64,000 bases of DNA from Sphingomonas daechungensis (GTDB lineage Bacteria > Pseudomonadota > Alphaproteobacteria > Sphingomonadales > Sphingomonadaceae). Of this stretch, positions 51,873 to 60,735 are shown piece after piece (position 1 is the stretch's first letter; each line of letters begins with the position of its first letter). The notes under the pieces were generated by a model. It did no database searches. It had not been told where the DNA came from and worked only from the letters and a program-made list of their open reading frames with translations. The stretch is from assembly GCF_014489495.1 (NCBI RefSeq), contig NZ_CP060780.1, forward strand, positions 1,871,001-1,935,000, read 5' to 3'. Position numbers and translations under genes: made by a program.

Positions 51873-52615
51873 ATGCCCTCACTGGACAAGCCCGGCGGCG
51901 CGCTCGCCCCGACCACCACCGTCAAATGGCGTTTCCCCTCAACCCACCCGGAAGGCCGCAAGTTCGCAGCCGGTTCTGCCGCCGTCACATTGTTCGCGTT
52001 CCTTCTTGGCTGGCAGTTCGTCGGCTGGATCCTGGTCGGACTGACGATCTGGATCTTCGCGTTCTTTCGCGACCCGATCCGAACCACACCGCGCGGCGAC
52101 AATCTGATCATTGCCCGGCAGACGGGCTGATCACGATGATTTCGAAAGTCGCTCCGCCGCCTGAACTGGCCGGAGCGGAAGGGCTGGATGCGACTGAGTA
52201 CACACGCGTTTCGATTTTCATGAGCGTGTTCGACGTCCACATCAATCGGTCGCCTGTGACCGGGCGTGTGCGGAAGGTGGCCTACATGCCAGGCAAATTC
52301 CTGAACGCCGATCTCGACAAAGCGAGTGAGGACAATGAGCGGCAACACATCGTCGTCGAGACAGGCGCGGGCGTCCGGATCGGCTTCACGCAGATCGCGG
52401 GCCTCGTCGCGCGCCGAATCCTGACGTTCGTGCAGGAAGGCGATATTGTGGAGGCGGGCGAACGCGTCGGCCTCATCCGCTTCGGGAGCCGCGTCGACGT
52501 CTATCTGCCGGCAGGGACCGGACCTCGCGTCCTTCTTGGCCAACGCGCGATCGCCGGCGAGACGGTAATCGCCGAACTTGGGGTGCAGCCGGAGCTGGTC
52601 GGGATCAGCCAGTGA
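51873..52615 (+). CDS. psd: Phosphatidylserine decarboxylase, short form (one frameshift)
   Basis: ATG 51873 behind AAGGAGGCG. Two hydrophobic segments ([20 protein letters not shown]), then [22 protein letters not shown] is missing near 52111; repair gives [35 protein letters not shown] and the self-cleavage region [12 protein letters not shown] (pyruvoyl Ser from Gly-Ser) identify the short proteobacterial form. Repaired length is 247 aa. Makes phosphatidylethanolamine from PssA's product. The TGA overlaps the pssA GTG. Confidence 0.95.
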
Positions 52616-53432
52616 CCGAAGAGCACGACCTTCGCGGGCGGCATGGAATTCCGTTCCGGGCGATGGTCCCGAATGCGATCACTCTTCTCGCGCTGTGCTT
52701 TGGCCTGACTGGCGTGAGCCTGGCCATCGGCGCCGAATGGGAAAAGGCATTGGCTGCAGTCGTGTTCGCAGGCGTGCTGGACGGCTTCGACGGACGGATC
52801 GCTCGCTTGTTGCGCGCGCAGAGCAGATTCGGGCAGAACTCGACTCTCTCAGCGACAATATCGCGTTCGGGACTGCTCCGGCCCTGATCCTTTTCCTGTG
52901 GTCGCTCCAAACCGCGCCGCGGTTCGGATGGATCGCAGCGCTAGCGCTCGCTGTTTGCTGCGCTCTTCGACTCGCTCGCTTCAACGCGCGCATCGATGCC
53001 GACGATCAGCCCCACAAGTCGGCCGGCTTCAACACCGGTGTTCCCGCACCTGCGGGGGCGGGGCTCGCCTTCGTGCCGATCTTCCTGTGGCTGATTACCG
53101 GCGAAGACGTTTTTAGGCGGTGGGAACTGGTGATGGCGTGGACGTTGTTCATCGCCGCGCTGATGATCTCGAGCCTTCCAACCTTCAGCTGGTCCTCAAT
53201 TCGCATCCGAAGTGGAATGCGCCTCTTCGCCTTGGCCGGCGTGGCGCTTCTTGGAGCGTCACTGATCCGGGCGCCGTGGATTACACTCTTGGCGGTGGCG
53301 CTGCTTTACCTCCTAATGCTGCCGTTCGCCTTCGCGTCCTATCAAAAGGTCAAGCAGCGGCGCGCAACTGGGGCTTGGCCCGCAGGGGCTGACGTCGCGC
53401 CATCCGTGCGCGAGACGGCCGGAACCGAATAA
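52612..53432 (+). CDS. pssA: CDP-diacylglycerol-serine O-phosphatidyltransferase (one frameshift)
   Basis: GTG on the psd stop. Membrane enzyme with the CDP-alcohol phosphotransferase motif spanning [18 protein letters not shown] and, after adding one G near 52828, [13 protein letters not shown]: the conserved D-G-A-R-G-D-D spacing is met. Later helices include [20 protein letters not shown] and [20 protein letters not shown]. Repaired length is 273 aa. Makes phosphatidylserine from CDP-DAG and serine, paired with psd. Its 3' end is overlapped by a minus-strand small membrane protein. Confidence 0.94.
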
Positions 53433-53577
53433 CCAGAGAAACGCCGGTTGTTGCGGGCACTTCGCCACGCAGGGCCGCGGCAATGCGCGGCCCGGAGCGT
53501 GCGAAAATCTCGGTGAAGACGACGGTTGCGGCCCACAGGACCGACAGGAAGACCAGGGTAACGATCGGTGCGATCAT
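53350..53577 (-). CDS. Small single-pass membrane protein
   Basis: 75 aa from ATG 53577, preceded by a GGGACG ribosome-like site. One helix (IAPIVTLVFLSVLWAATVVF), then a basic tail with [15 protein letters not shown]. The last 83 bases overlap pssA's 3' end. Possibly real (signal, site, size) but without recognised family. Confidence 0.45.
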   Translation of the reverse strand: MIAPIVTLVFLSVLWAATVVFTEIFARSGPRIAAALRGEVPATTGVSLVIRFRPSRARMARRQPLRAKPQLRAAA

Positions 53578-53718
53578 GACGACGTCCCTTTGTTTGACGG
53601 CACAACCGTAACGGACTTGCTTTGTTCCGCCTTGGTCTGCGCCGAAGCTGCTGGGACGGACCAATGTTCCTAATTTGTTCTTATTCGTCAAGTGGCAAAG
53701 TTTGAAGCTCCACTGCCC

Positions 53719-53747
53719 TTGAAACTACTGGCACCTTCCGCTAATTG
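53719..53747 (+). promoter_or_regulatory. Sigma-70-type promoter for rpsB
   Basis: TTGAAA (53719-53724), a spacer of exactly 17, and TAATTG (53742-53747). Predicted start near 53754, just before a structured leader and 87 bases ahead of the rpsB ATG. Confidence 0.55.
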
Positions 53748-53763
53748 GCGCGCCATCCCACAG

Positions 53764-53813
53764 GCGGAGCTTACATACCGGTGCCAGTCGAAAGATTGGT
53801 GACACGGCTCCGC
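53764..53813 (+). promoter_or_regulatory. Structured 5' leader of rpsB
   Basis: Outer stem GCGGAGC (53764-53770) with GCTCCGC (53807-53813). An inner GTG/CAC (53781-53783 with 53803-53805) leads to the hairpin CCAGTC-GAAA-GATTGG (53784-53799) with a GNRA-type loop. The ribosome site AAGGAG comes 14 bases after the outer stem. Likely a site for autoregulation by S2 or an assembly-dependent control; no known family recognised. Confidence 0.5.
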
Positions 53814-53840
53814 TGAGGCAAAACCGGAAGGAGACTACCT

Positions 53841-54596
53841 ATGGCGACCAACGTCGTCACCATGCAGCAATTGCTCGAAGCCGGAGCGCACTTCGGCCAC
53901 CAGACCCACCGTTGGAACCCGCGGATGAAGCCGTACATTTTCGGCGACCGCAACGGCGTTCACATCATCGACCTGTCGCAGACCGTGCCGCTTTTCTCGC
54001 GCGCGCTCGACTTCGTCACCCAGACCGTCCAGCGCGGCGGCAAGGTCCTGTTCGTCGGCACCAAGCGCCAGGCTCAGGACGCGGTCGCTGAAGCTGCTCG
54101 CGTTTCGGGCCAGCACTTCGTCAACCATCGTTGGCTCGGCGGCATGCTGACCAATTGGAAGACGATCTCCAACTCGATCAAGCGCCTCAAGACGCTTGAA
54201 GAGCAGCTGTCGGGCGACACCGCCGGCCTCACCAAGAAGGAAGTCCTTCAGCTGACCCGCGAGCGCGACAAGCTTGAGAAGTCGCTGGGCGGCATCCGCG
54301 ACATGGGCGGCCTGCCGGACATCATGTTCGTCGTCGACACCAACAAGGAAGAGCTGGCGATCAAGGAAGCCAACGTCCTTGGCATTCCCGTCGTCGCGAT
54401 CCTTGATTCGAACAGCGACCCGAGCGGCATCGCATTCCCGGTCCCGGGCAATGACGACGCCAGCCGCGCGATCCGCCTCTACACGGACGCGGTTGCCGAA
54501 GCCGTCAGCAACGGCCGCACCGGCAATGCTGCTGCCCGTGGCGAGGACATCGGTTCGATGGCCGAGCCGCCGGCGGAAGTCGCGCTCGAGGCATAA
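53841..54596 (+). CDS. rpsB: 30S ribosomal protein S2
   Basis: Intact, 251 aa, behind [58 protein letters not shown] and [20 protein letters not shown] are diagnostic. The tail ends in [11 protein letters not shown]. Starts the translation and envelope cluster; tsf follows after a double-hairpin repeat. Confidence 0.99.
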   Translation: MATNVVTMQQLLEAGAHFGHQTHRWNPRMKPYIFGDRNGVHIIDLSQTVPLFSRALDFVTQTVQRGGKVLFVGTKRQAQDAVAEAARVSGQHFVNHRWLGGMLTNWKTISNSIKRLKTLEEQLSGDTAGLTKKEVLQLTRERDKLEKSLGGIRDMGGLPDIMFVVDTNKEELAIKEANVLGIPVVAILDSNSDPSGIAFPVPGNDDASRAIRLYTDAVAEAVSNGRTGNAAARGEDIGSMAEPPAEVALEA

Positions 54597-54603
54597 GCCA
54601 GAT

Positions 54604-54670
54604 GCTCCTGCGCAGGCAGGAGCCCAGTACCTATATTGAAGACTGACTGGGCCCCTGCCTTCGCAGGGGC
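54604..54670 (+). repeat. Double-hairpin extragenic palindromic element between rpsB and tsf
   Basis: Hairpin A: GCTCCTGC-GCAG-GCAGGAGC (54604-54623), perfect 8 bp. Hairpin B: GCCCCTGC-CTTC-GCAGGGGC (54651-54670), perfect 8 bp. Between them CCAGT (54624-54628) pairs with ACTGG (54646-54650). The two hairpins share CCTGC/GCAGG, as expected of a REP/BIME-like repeat unit. It may tune rpsB-tsf stoichiometry. Confidence 0.75.
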
Positions 54671-54688
54671 ACAAGGAAGGAAGAAGAC

Positions 54689-55632
54689 ATGGCTGAGATT
54701 ACGGCCGGATCAGTGAAGGAACTCCGTGAGCGCACCGGCGCCGGGATGATGGACTGCAAGAAGGCGCTCGCCGAGAACAACGGTGAGATGGAAGCCGCCA
54801 TCGACTGGCTGCGCGCCAAGGGCCTTGCCGCCGCCGCCAAGAAAGCTGGCCGCACGGCCGCCGAGGGTCTCGTCGGCGTTGCCGTCGCGGGTGTCCGCGG
54901 CGCCGTCGTCGAAGTGAACTCGGAAACGGATTTCGTCGCCAAGAACGAGATCTTCCAGGATTTCGTTCGCAACGTTGCACAGCTTGCGCTCGAGAACGGT
55001 GACGATGTTGAGGCGCTGTCCAACGCGTCCTACCCCTCGGGTGGCACGGTTTCCGAAGTGCTGACCGATAACATCGCCAAGATTGGCGAGAACCAGTCGC
55101 TGCGTCGCGCTGCGGTTCTGGAAGTGAAGGAAGGCGTCGTCGTTCCTTACGTCCACAACCAGGTCGTTCCGGGCCTCGGCAAGATCGGCGTCCTCGTCGC
55201 TCTTGAAAGCGCTGCGCCGTCGGAGACGCTGGTTGCGCTCGGCAAGCAGATCGCGATGCACGTCGCGGCTGCGAACCCGCTTGCGCTCAACGCGGACGAC
55301 CTCGACGCCGACCTGATCGAGCGTGAGCGCTCGATCGCGATGGAAAAGGCGAAGGAAAGCGGCAAGCCGCAGAACATCGTCGAGAAGATGGTCGAAGGCG
55401 GTCTCGCGAAGTTCCGAAAGGACAATGCGCTCACATCGCAGCTGTTCGTGATGGACGGCAAGACCCGGTCGCCGACGTCATCGCCCAGGCGGGCAAGGAA
55501 GCCGGCACTCCGGTGACGCTCGCCAGCTTCGTTCGCTTCCAGCTCGGCGAAGGCATCGAGAAGAAGCAGGACGATTTCGCCGCCGAGGTTGCAGCGGCCG
55601 CCGGCGTCAAGAAAGACGAGCCGGTCGCTTAA
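54689..55632 (+). CDS. tsf: Elongation factor Ts (one frameshift)
   Basis: ATG 54689 behind AAGGAAGG. The N-terminus [20 protein letters not shown] is the EF-Tu-binding signature; [20 protein letters not shown] and [15 protein letters not shown] follow. A C is missing near 55467; repair gives [20 protein letters not shown] and the end [18 protein letters not shown] to a TAA at 55630-55632. Repaired length is 314 aa. GDP exchange factor for EF-Tu. Confidence 0.97.
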
Positions 55633-55655
55633 GCCAGCAAGGCAGTTGGAAAATG

Positions 55656-55687
55656 GGGCGGGCGCGCTAAAGCGGGTCCGCCCTTTT
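55656..55687 (+). terminator. Rho-independent terminator after tsf
   Basis: GGGCGGGC pairs with GTCCGCCC (one G-U) around a CGCTAAAGCG-type inner stem, followed by TTTTCG. 24 bases after the tsf stop and before pyrH. Confidence 0.65.
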
Positions 55688-55712
55688 CGTATCCGAAGGA
55701 TTTCAAGGCCGC

Positions 55713-56438
55713 ATGACCCGCCCGCGATTTAATCGGATCCTCCTCAAGCTCTCGGGCGAAGCGCTTATGGGGCAGGGCCAATTCGGCATCGATCCGGACG
55801 CTGCCGCGGGGCTGGCGAGCGAGATCGCAGCGGCAAAGGCCAAGGGACACGAGCTTTGCCTGGTCGTCGGTGGCGGCAACATCTTCCGCGGCATGGCCGC
55901 TGCGGCCAAGGGTTTCGATCGAGCCACGGCCGACTACATGGGTATGCTGGCGACGGTCATGAATGCGCTGGCGCTTCAGAATGCACTGGAGAAGCAGGGC
56001 GTCGACACGCGGGTGATGTCCGCGATTCCAATGGCCAGCGTTTCCGAGCCATACATCCGCCGCCGGGCGCTGCGGCACCTCGAAAAGGGCCGCATCGTCC
56101 TGTTCGCCGCGGGAACCGGCAACCCGTACTTTACGACCGACACGGCCGCTGCTTTGCGCGCCGCCGAGATGGGTTGCGACGCCTTGTTTAAGGGCACCAG
56201 CGTCGATGGCATCTACAATGCCGATCCGAAGAAGAAGGCAGACGCCACACGCTACGAAAGCCTAAGCTTCAACAAGGTTTTGAGCGACGACCTTAAGGTC
56301 ATGGATGCGGCAGCTGTTGCGCTTTGCCGCGACAACAATATTCCGATCGTGGTGTTCAACATCCGCCAGCCCGGCAACCTCGCAGAGGTTATCGAGGGCC
56401 GCGGGACCGCTACGGTCGTCAAGGGAGAGAATGAATGA
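55713..56438 (+). CDS. pyrH: Uridylate kinase
   Basis: Intact, 241 aa. [60 protein letters not shown] and [20 protein letters not shown] are diagnostic of bacterial UMP kinase. Makes UDP for pyrimidine nucleotide supply. The stop overlaps the frr ATG. Confidence 0.98.
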   Translation: MTRPRFNRILLKLSGEALMGQGQFGIDPDAAAGLASEIAAAKAKGHELCLVVGGGNIFRGMAAAAKGFDRATADYMGMLATVMNALALQNALEKQGVDTRVMSAIPMASVSEPYIRRRALRHLEKGRIVLFAAGTGNPYFTTDTAAALRAAEMGCDALFKGTSVDGIYNADPKKKADATRYESLSFNKVLSDDLKVMDAAAVALCRDNNIPIVVFNIRQPGNLAEVIEGRGTATVVKGENE

Positions 56439-56995
56439 CGACGAGTATCGACAAGGCCGACATCCAGCGCCGGATGCATGGCGCTTTCGAAGCGCTGAAG
56501 CACGATCTGGCCGGTCTTCGCACCGGACGCGCCTCGGTCGCGCTGCTCGATCCCATCCAGGTCGAAGTCTATGGGGCCAACATGCCGCTGAATCAGGTGG
56601 CGACGGTGTCCGTCCCCGAAGCGCGCATGCTGTCCGTGCAGGTGTGGGACCGTTCGAACGTTCAGCCTGTCGAGAAGGCCATCCGCTCTGCCGGTCTCGG
56701 CCTCAATCCGATCACAGACGGCCAGATGATCCGGCTTCCTATTCCCGAACTGACGGAAGAGCGTCGCAAGGAGCTTGCCAAGCTGGTCGGCCAGTACGCC
56801 GAGAAAGCGAAGATCGCTGTCCGCAATGTCCGGCGTGACGGGATGGAGCATCTCAAGGCCGACGAGAAGAAGCACGAGATCAGCGAGGACGAGCGCAAGC
56901 GGCTCGAGAATGACGTGCAGAAGATGACGGACGACACGATCAAGGAAATCGATGCCGCTGCAGAAACCAAGGAGAAGGAAATCCTCGGCAAGTGA
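56435..56995 (+). CDS. frr: Ribosome recycling factor
   Basis: Intact, 186 aa, on the ATGA shared with pyr[41 protein letters not shown] and [18 protein letters not shown] are classic. Splits post-termination ribosomes with EF-G. uppS overlaps its 3' end. Confidence 0.98.
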   Translation: MTTSIDKADIQRRMHGAFEALKHDLAGLRTGRASVALLDPIQVEVYGANMPLNQVATVSVPEARMLSVQVWDRSNVQPVEKAIRSAGLGLNPITDGQMIRLPIPELTEERRKELAKLVGQYAEKAKIAVRNVRRDGMEHLKADEKKHEISEDERKRLENDVQKMTDDTIKEIDAAAETKEKEILGK

Positions 56996-57739
56996 GCCCG
57001 CGGCCGCTCCCGACAAAGCTGGGCGGCCGGCCAGGGAAGATGGCTCGGTCCCGCGCCATGTCGCGATTATCATGGACGGCAATGGCCGTTGGGCGAAAAA
57101 GCGGGGGCTTCCCCGCGTAGCCGGGCATCGGGCTGGCGCGGAAGCCGTACGTCGTACCCTGAGAGCAGCCGTCAAGAATGGCGTTGAAGTGGTCACGCTT
57201 TATGCCTTTTCTTCCGAGAACTGGCGCCGGTCAGAGGAAGAGGTTTCCGACCTCAAGGGCCTGCTCGGCTACTATCTCGAACGGGAACTCGAATCGCTCG
57301 CCAAGGAAGGCGTCCGTCTCAAGCTGATTGGCGACTATTCGGCATTTGGTCCTGACCTGTCCAAGCGACTGGAAAAGGCGATGACCAAGCTTCAGCCCAG
57401 TAATCGGCTGACGCTGGTCGTTGCACTCAATTACGGGTCGCGCGCAGAAATTGCGCAAGCTGCTCAAAAGCTTGCGGTCAAAGTCGGGAGGGCAGTCTCG
57501 ACCCATCGGCGATCGACGAGAGCCTGGTTGCGGCGGAACTTCAGACCAACGACCTGCCCGAGCTTGATCTCCTTATCCGCACATCGGGCGAAGTCCGGCT
57601 CTCCAATTTCCTTCTCTGGCAGGCGGCCTACGCGGAGTTGATGTTCACGCCGACGCTCTGGCCGGATTTTGGCGAAGCCGAGTTCGAGGCGGCCATCGAT
57701 CAGTACGCTTCGCGCGAAAGGCGGTTCGGCGGCCGGTGA
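56952..57739 (+). CDS. uppS: Isoprenyl transferase, undecaprenyl diphosphate synthase (one frameshift)
   Basis: Core motifs: [20 protein letters not shown] (catalytic Asp in MDGNGRW), [15 protein letters not shown] and [18 protein letters not shown] is missing near 57489; repair gives [20 protein letters not shown] and [22 protein letters not shown] 56952 gives 262 aa and a 44-base overlap with frr. A GTG at 56992 on the frr stop would be more usual, but it is out of frame and would need another lost base. Makes the C55 lipid carrier. Confidence 0.95.
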
Positions 57740-58370
57740 GGGAGCTTCTCACTCGCATCATCTCAGGCATTGCCATGATTCTCATCGCCCTCGGAGCGGC
57801 GGTGGTGGGAGGCTATTACTTCGCCGTTCTGGTGGCCGCGGCGGCAACCGCGATGTTCTACGAATGGATGAGGATTGTTCGCGGCTGGGGCATTCATTGG
57901 GCGATCGGCGGCTTCGTCTACGCGCTGCTTCCAGCCATTGCCTTGCTGTGGATCCGGGACCGCAGCGGAGATCACGGTCTTTCATTGCTCCTCTGGGCAT
58001 TCATCGTGACCTGGGCGACGGATATCGGTGCCTATTTCGTTGGCCGCAGCTTTGGCAAACGAAAGCTGGCGCCATCGATCAGCCCCGGGAAGACCATCGA
58101 GGGGCTCTGGGGGGAGTCGCTGCGGCGGCGATATTTGGCGGAGCATGGGTCTTGGCAACCGGCCTTGGAAAGCCGCTTCTCCTCCTGGCGCCGTTGTTCG
58201 CAATTGCGGCACAAGCCGGCGACCTGTTTGAAAGCAAGCTTAAGCGCAGGGCTGGGGTGAAGGACTCCGGAAGTATCTTGCCGGGCCACGGCGGCGTGCT
58301 GGACCGGCTGGACGGACTGGTGCCCGTTGCCGTGCTGACGTTCGCGGCACAGGTCTTGGGACTGGCATGA
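57736..58370 (+). CDS. cdsA: Phosphatidate cytidylyltransferase (one frameshift)
   Basis: GTG on the uppS stop. Membrane helices throughout. [20 protein letters not shown] and [14 protein letters not shown] are the CdsA signature. The break is in the G6 run near 58113; repair gives [19 protein letters not shown] and [20 protein letters not shown] with [14 protein letters not shown]. Repaired length is about 211 aa. Makes CDP-diacylglycerol, the substrate of PssA. Confidence 0.95.
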
Positions 58371-59524
58371 GGAAGGTATCGATCCTCGGAGCCACCGGCT
58401 CCATCGGCAAGTCGACCCTCGACCTGATCGAACGATCATCGGAGGAATTCGAGGTCGTCGCACTGACCGCCGCCGTCAACGCTGAGGCCTTGGCTGACGC
58501 AGCGCGGAGGACAAACGCCAAGCTTGCGGTCATCGCCGACGAGAGCCGGCTTTACGTGTTGCGAGATGCTTTGAAAGGTACGAGCTGCCAAGCGGCGGCC
58601 GGCGTGGAGGCGCTCGTCGACGCAGCGACCGGTGACGCGGACCTCGTCATGGCCGCCATCGTCGGCTGCGCGGGCCTTGCTCCAACCATGGCAGCCGTCG
58701 AGGCCGGAAAGACCGTCGCTCTCGCCAACAAGGAAGCATTGGTCACCGCCGGCGACCTGATGACCGAAGCCGCTAAGGCCAGCGGCTCCACACTCTTGCC
58801 GGTCGATAGCGAGCATAACGCCATCTTCCAGTCTCTCGCCGGAAGCCGGAGCGAAGACGTTTCGCGCATCATATTAACGGCGAGCGGCGGACCTTTCCGG
58901 ACCGCGACTTCAGATGCAATTGACGCCGCGACGCCGGCCCAGGCCGTCGCCCATCCGAATTGGAGCATGGGCGCCAAGATTTCGGTCGATTCCGCGACTC
59001 TGATGAACAAGGGGCTGGAGTTGATCGAGGCCCACTATCTGTTCGGGCTTCCGTCGGAGCGGATCGACATCCTCATTCACCCGCAATCAGTGATCCACTC
59101 GCTGGTGGAATATATCGATGGATCGGTCCTGGCCCAGCTCGGGTCGCCGGACATGCGCATTCCGATCGCCTACGCTCTGGCTTATCCTGCCCGCATGCCG
59201 ACACCCGCGCAGAAACTCGACCTGGCCAGCATCGCAAGATTGGATTTCGAGGAGCCCGACACGACACGCTTCCCGGCGCTCCGACTTGCCCGGGAGGCCC
59301 TGGAAGAGGGGGGCTCCGCGCCAGCTGTCCTCAACGCGGCTAATGAGGTCGCCGTTGCAAGCTTTCTCGGCGGCGAGATCGCATTTCCGGACATCAGCCG
59401 GCTCGTCGAGACTGCGCTGGAAGACAACGGCCGCCAAGCACCGCAGTCCATCGAAGACGTCTATGAAATCGACCGCGAAGTGCGCAGTGGAGTTATGGCC
59501 ATGATCAAGGAACTCTGCGCCTGA
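58367..59524 (+). CDS. dxr: 1-deoxy-D-xylulose 5-phosphate reductoisomerase
   Basis: Intact, 385 aa. NADPH site [31 protein letters not shown], metal/substrate loop [15 protein letters not shown] and LTASGGPFR, then [20 protein letters not shown]. Second step of the MEP isoprenoid pathway, feeding uppS. ATG overlaps the cdsA stop and TGA overlaps the rseP ATG. Confidence 0.98.
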   Translation: MRKVSILGATGSIGKSTLDLIERSSEEFEVVALTAAVNAEALADAARRTNAKLAVIADESRLYVLRDALKGTSCQAAAGVEALVDAATGDADLVMAAIVGCAGLAPTMAAVEAGKTVALANKEALVTAGDLMTEAAKASGSTLLPVDSEHNAIFQSLAGSRSEDVSRIILTASGGPFRTATSDAIDAATPAQAVAHPNWSMGAKISVDSATLMNKGLELIEAHYLFGLPSERIDILIHPQSVIHSLVEYIDGSVLAQLGSPDMRIPIAYALAYPARMPTPAQKLDLASIARLDFEEPDTTRFPALRLAREALEEGGSAPAVLNAANEVAVASFLGGEIAFPDISRLVETALEDNGRQAPQSIEDVYEIDREVRSGVMAMIKELCA

Positions 59525-60654
59525 TGCTTTCGCAACCGCCAATCTGGCTGATCCTCGTCGCGTTCGTTTGCGCGCTGGGACCGCTCGTGTTCATTCATGA
59601 GTTCGGCCATTACCTCGTTGCACGCTGGTTTGGCGTTGGTGCCGAAACCTTCTCGATTGGATTCGGCCGGGAAATCACGGGTTGGACCGACAAGCGTGGC
59701 ACGCGATGGAAGGTCGGGTGGCTTCCGCTCGGCGGCTATGTGAAATTTGTCGGCGACGAGCATGAGGCCAGCGCGCCAGGCGATCTCAACAAGCTGACCC
59801 CGGAAGAGCGCGAGCGAAGCTTTCATTTCAAGCCGATCTGGCAGCGATTCCTGATCGTGCTCGCAGGCCCGATGTCGAACTTCATCCTGGCGATCCTGAT
59901 TTTCGCGATTTTCTTCGCGGCATTCGGAGCTCCGCGAACACCGCCAGTCGTGAATGAGATCGAGCCCGGCAGTCCAGCAGCGACGGCTCAAATCCAGCAG
60001 GGCGATCGCATCCTGTCGATCGGCGGGCGGGATACGCCGACATTCGAGGAACTCAGGAACTACATCGTGATCCGTCCCGGCGAGAACGTCACGGTTCGAC
60101 TCGAACGGGAACAGGAGATCAAGGAAATCCAGGTCACGCTCGGAACGGATATTGAGAAAGACCGGTTCGGCCAAAGCTACAAGAGAGGCCTCCTCGGCGT
60201 TTCGCCCGTCGATGCAGTTTATGAACCAGTCCCGGCGATTCAACTGATCCCGACCGCCACCGCCTATGTCGTCAAGCTCACGCGGACGATGCTGGTGGCG
60301 CTTTGGCAAATCATCACCGGCAGGCGATCCGTGAAGGAACTCGGCGGTCCGCTGAAGATCGCGCAAATCGCCGGACAGCAGGCCACGCTCGGTCTCATTC
60401 AGTTCGTCAGCCTCGTCGCACTGCTTTCAATTAATCTCGGATTCATCAACCTCTTGCCAGTCCCAGTGCTGGATGGTGGACATCTCCTCTTTTACGGAAT
60501 CGAGGCTGTCCGGCGAAAGCCGGTCAGTCCCGAAGCACAAGACTGGGCCTTCCGAGGCGGTCTCGCATTCATCCTGGCCTTGCTCATTTTCACAACCGTC
60601 AACGATTTGGGGTCGTTCGGCTTGTGGGAACGGCTTGGGCGCTTGATTGGCTAG
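59524..60654 (+). CDS. rseP: RIP site-2 protease RseP
   Basis: Intact, 376 aa. Zinc motif HEFGH (His25, Glu26, His29) in the first helix, GGYVKFVGDEHEA, a single PDZ domain (VNEIEPGSPAATAQIQQGDR), then the second ligand region NLLPVPVLDGGHLL. Cuts anti-sigma factors and signal-peptide remnants in the inner membrane. Confidence 0.97.
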   Translation: MLSQPPIWLILVAFVCALGPLVFIHEFGHYLVARWFGVGAETFSIGFGREITGWTDKRGTRWKVGWLPLGGYVKFVGDEHEASAPGDLNKLTPEERERSFHFKPIWQRFLIVLAGPMSNFILAILIFAIFFAAFGAPRTPPVVNEIEPGSPAATAQIQQGDRILSIGGRDTPTFEELRNYIVIRPGENVTVRLEREQEIKEIQVTLGTDIEKDRFGQSYKRGLLGVSPVDAVYEPVPAIQLIPTATAYVVKLTRTMLVALWQIITGRRSVKELGGPLKIAQIAGQQATLGLIQFVSLVALLSINLGFINLLPVPVLDGGHLLFYGIEAVRRKPVSPEAQDWAFRGGLAFILALLIFTTVNDLGSFGLWERLGRLIG

Positions 60655-60735
60655 GTTGGTTAGGGCAGGGCTGCACACCATTCCCGCGGACCGCTGAGGG
60701 GCGGCCGCTGATTCTTGCATAAAAGGCGGGGACGC

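Noticed and set aside
53754..53840. rpsB leader as a cobalamin or SAM riboswitch
   Set aside because: Too short and lacks the conserved B12-box or SAM core; the fold and the adjacent ribosomal gene fit a protein-binding leader better.
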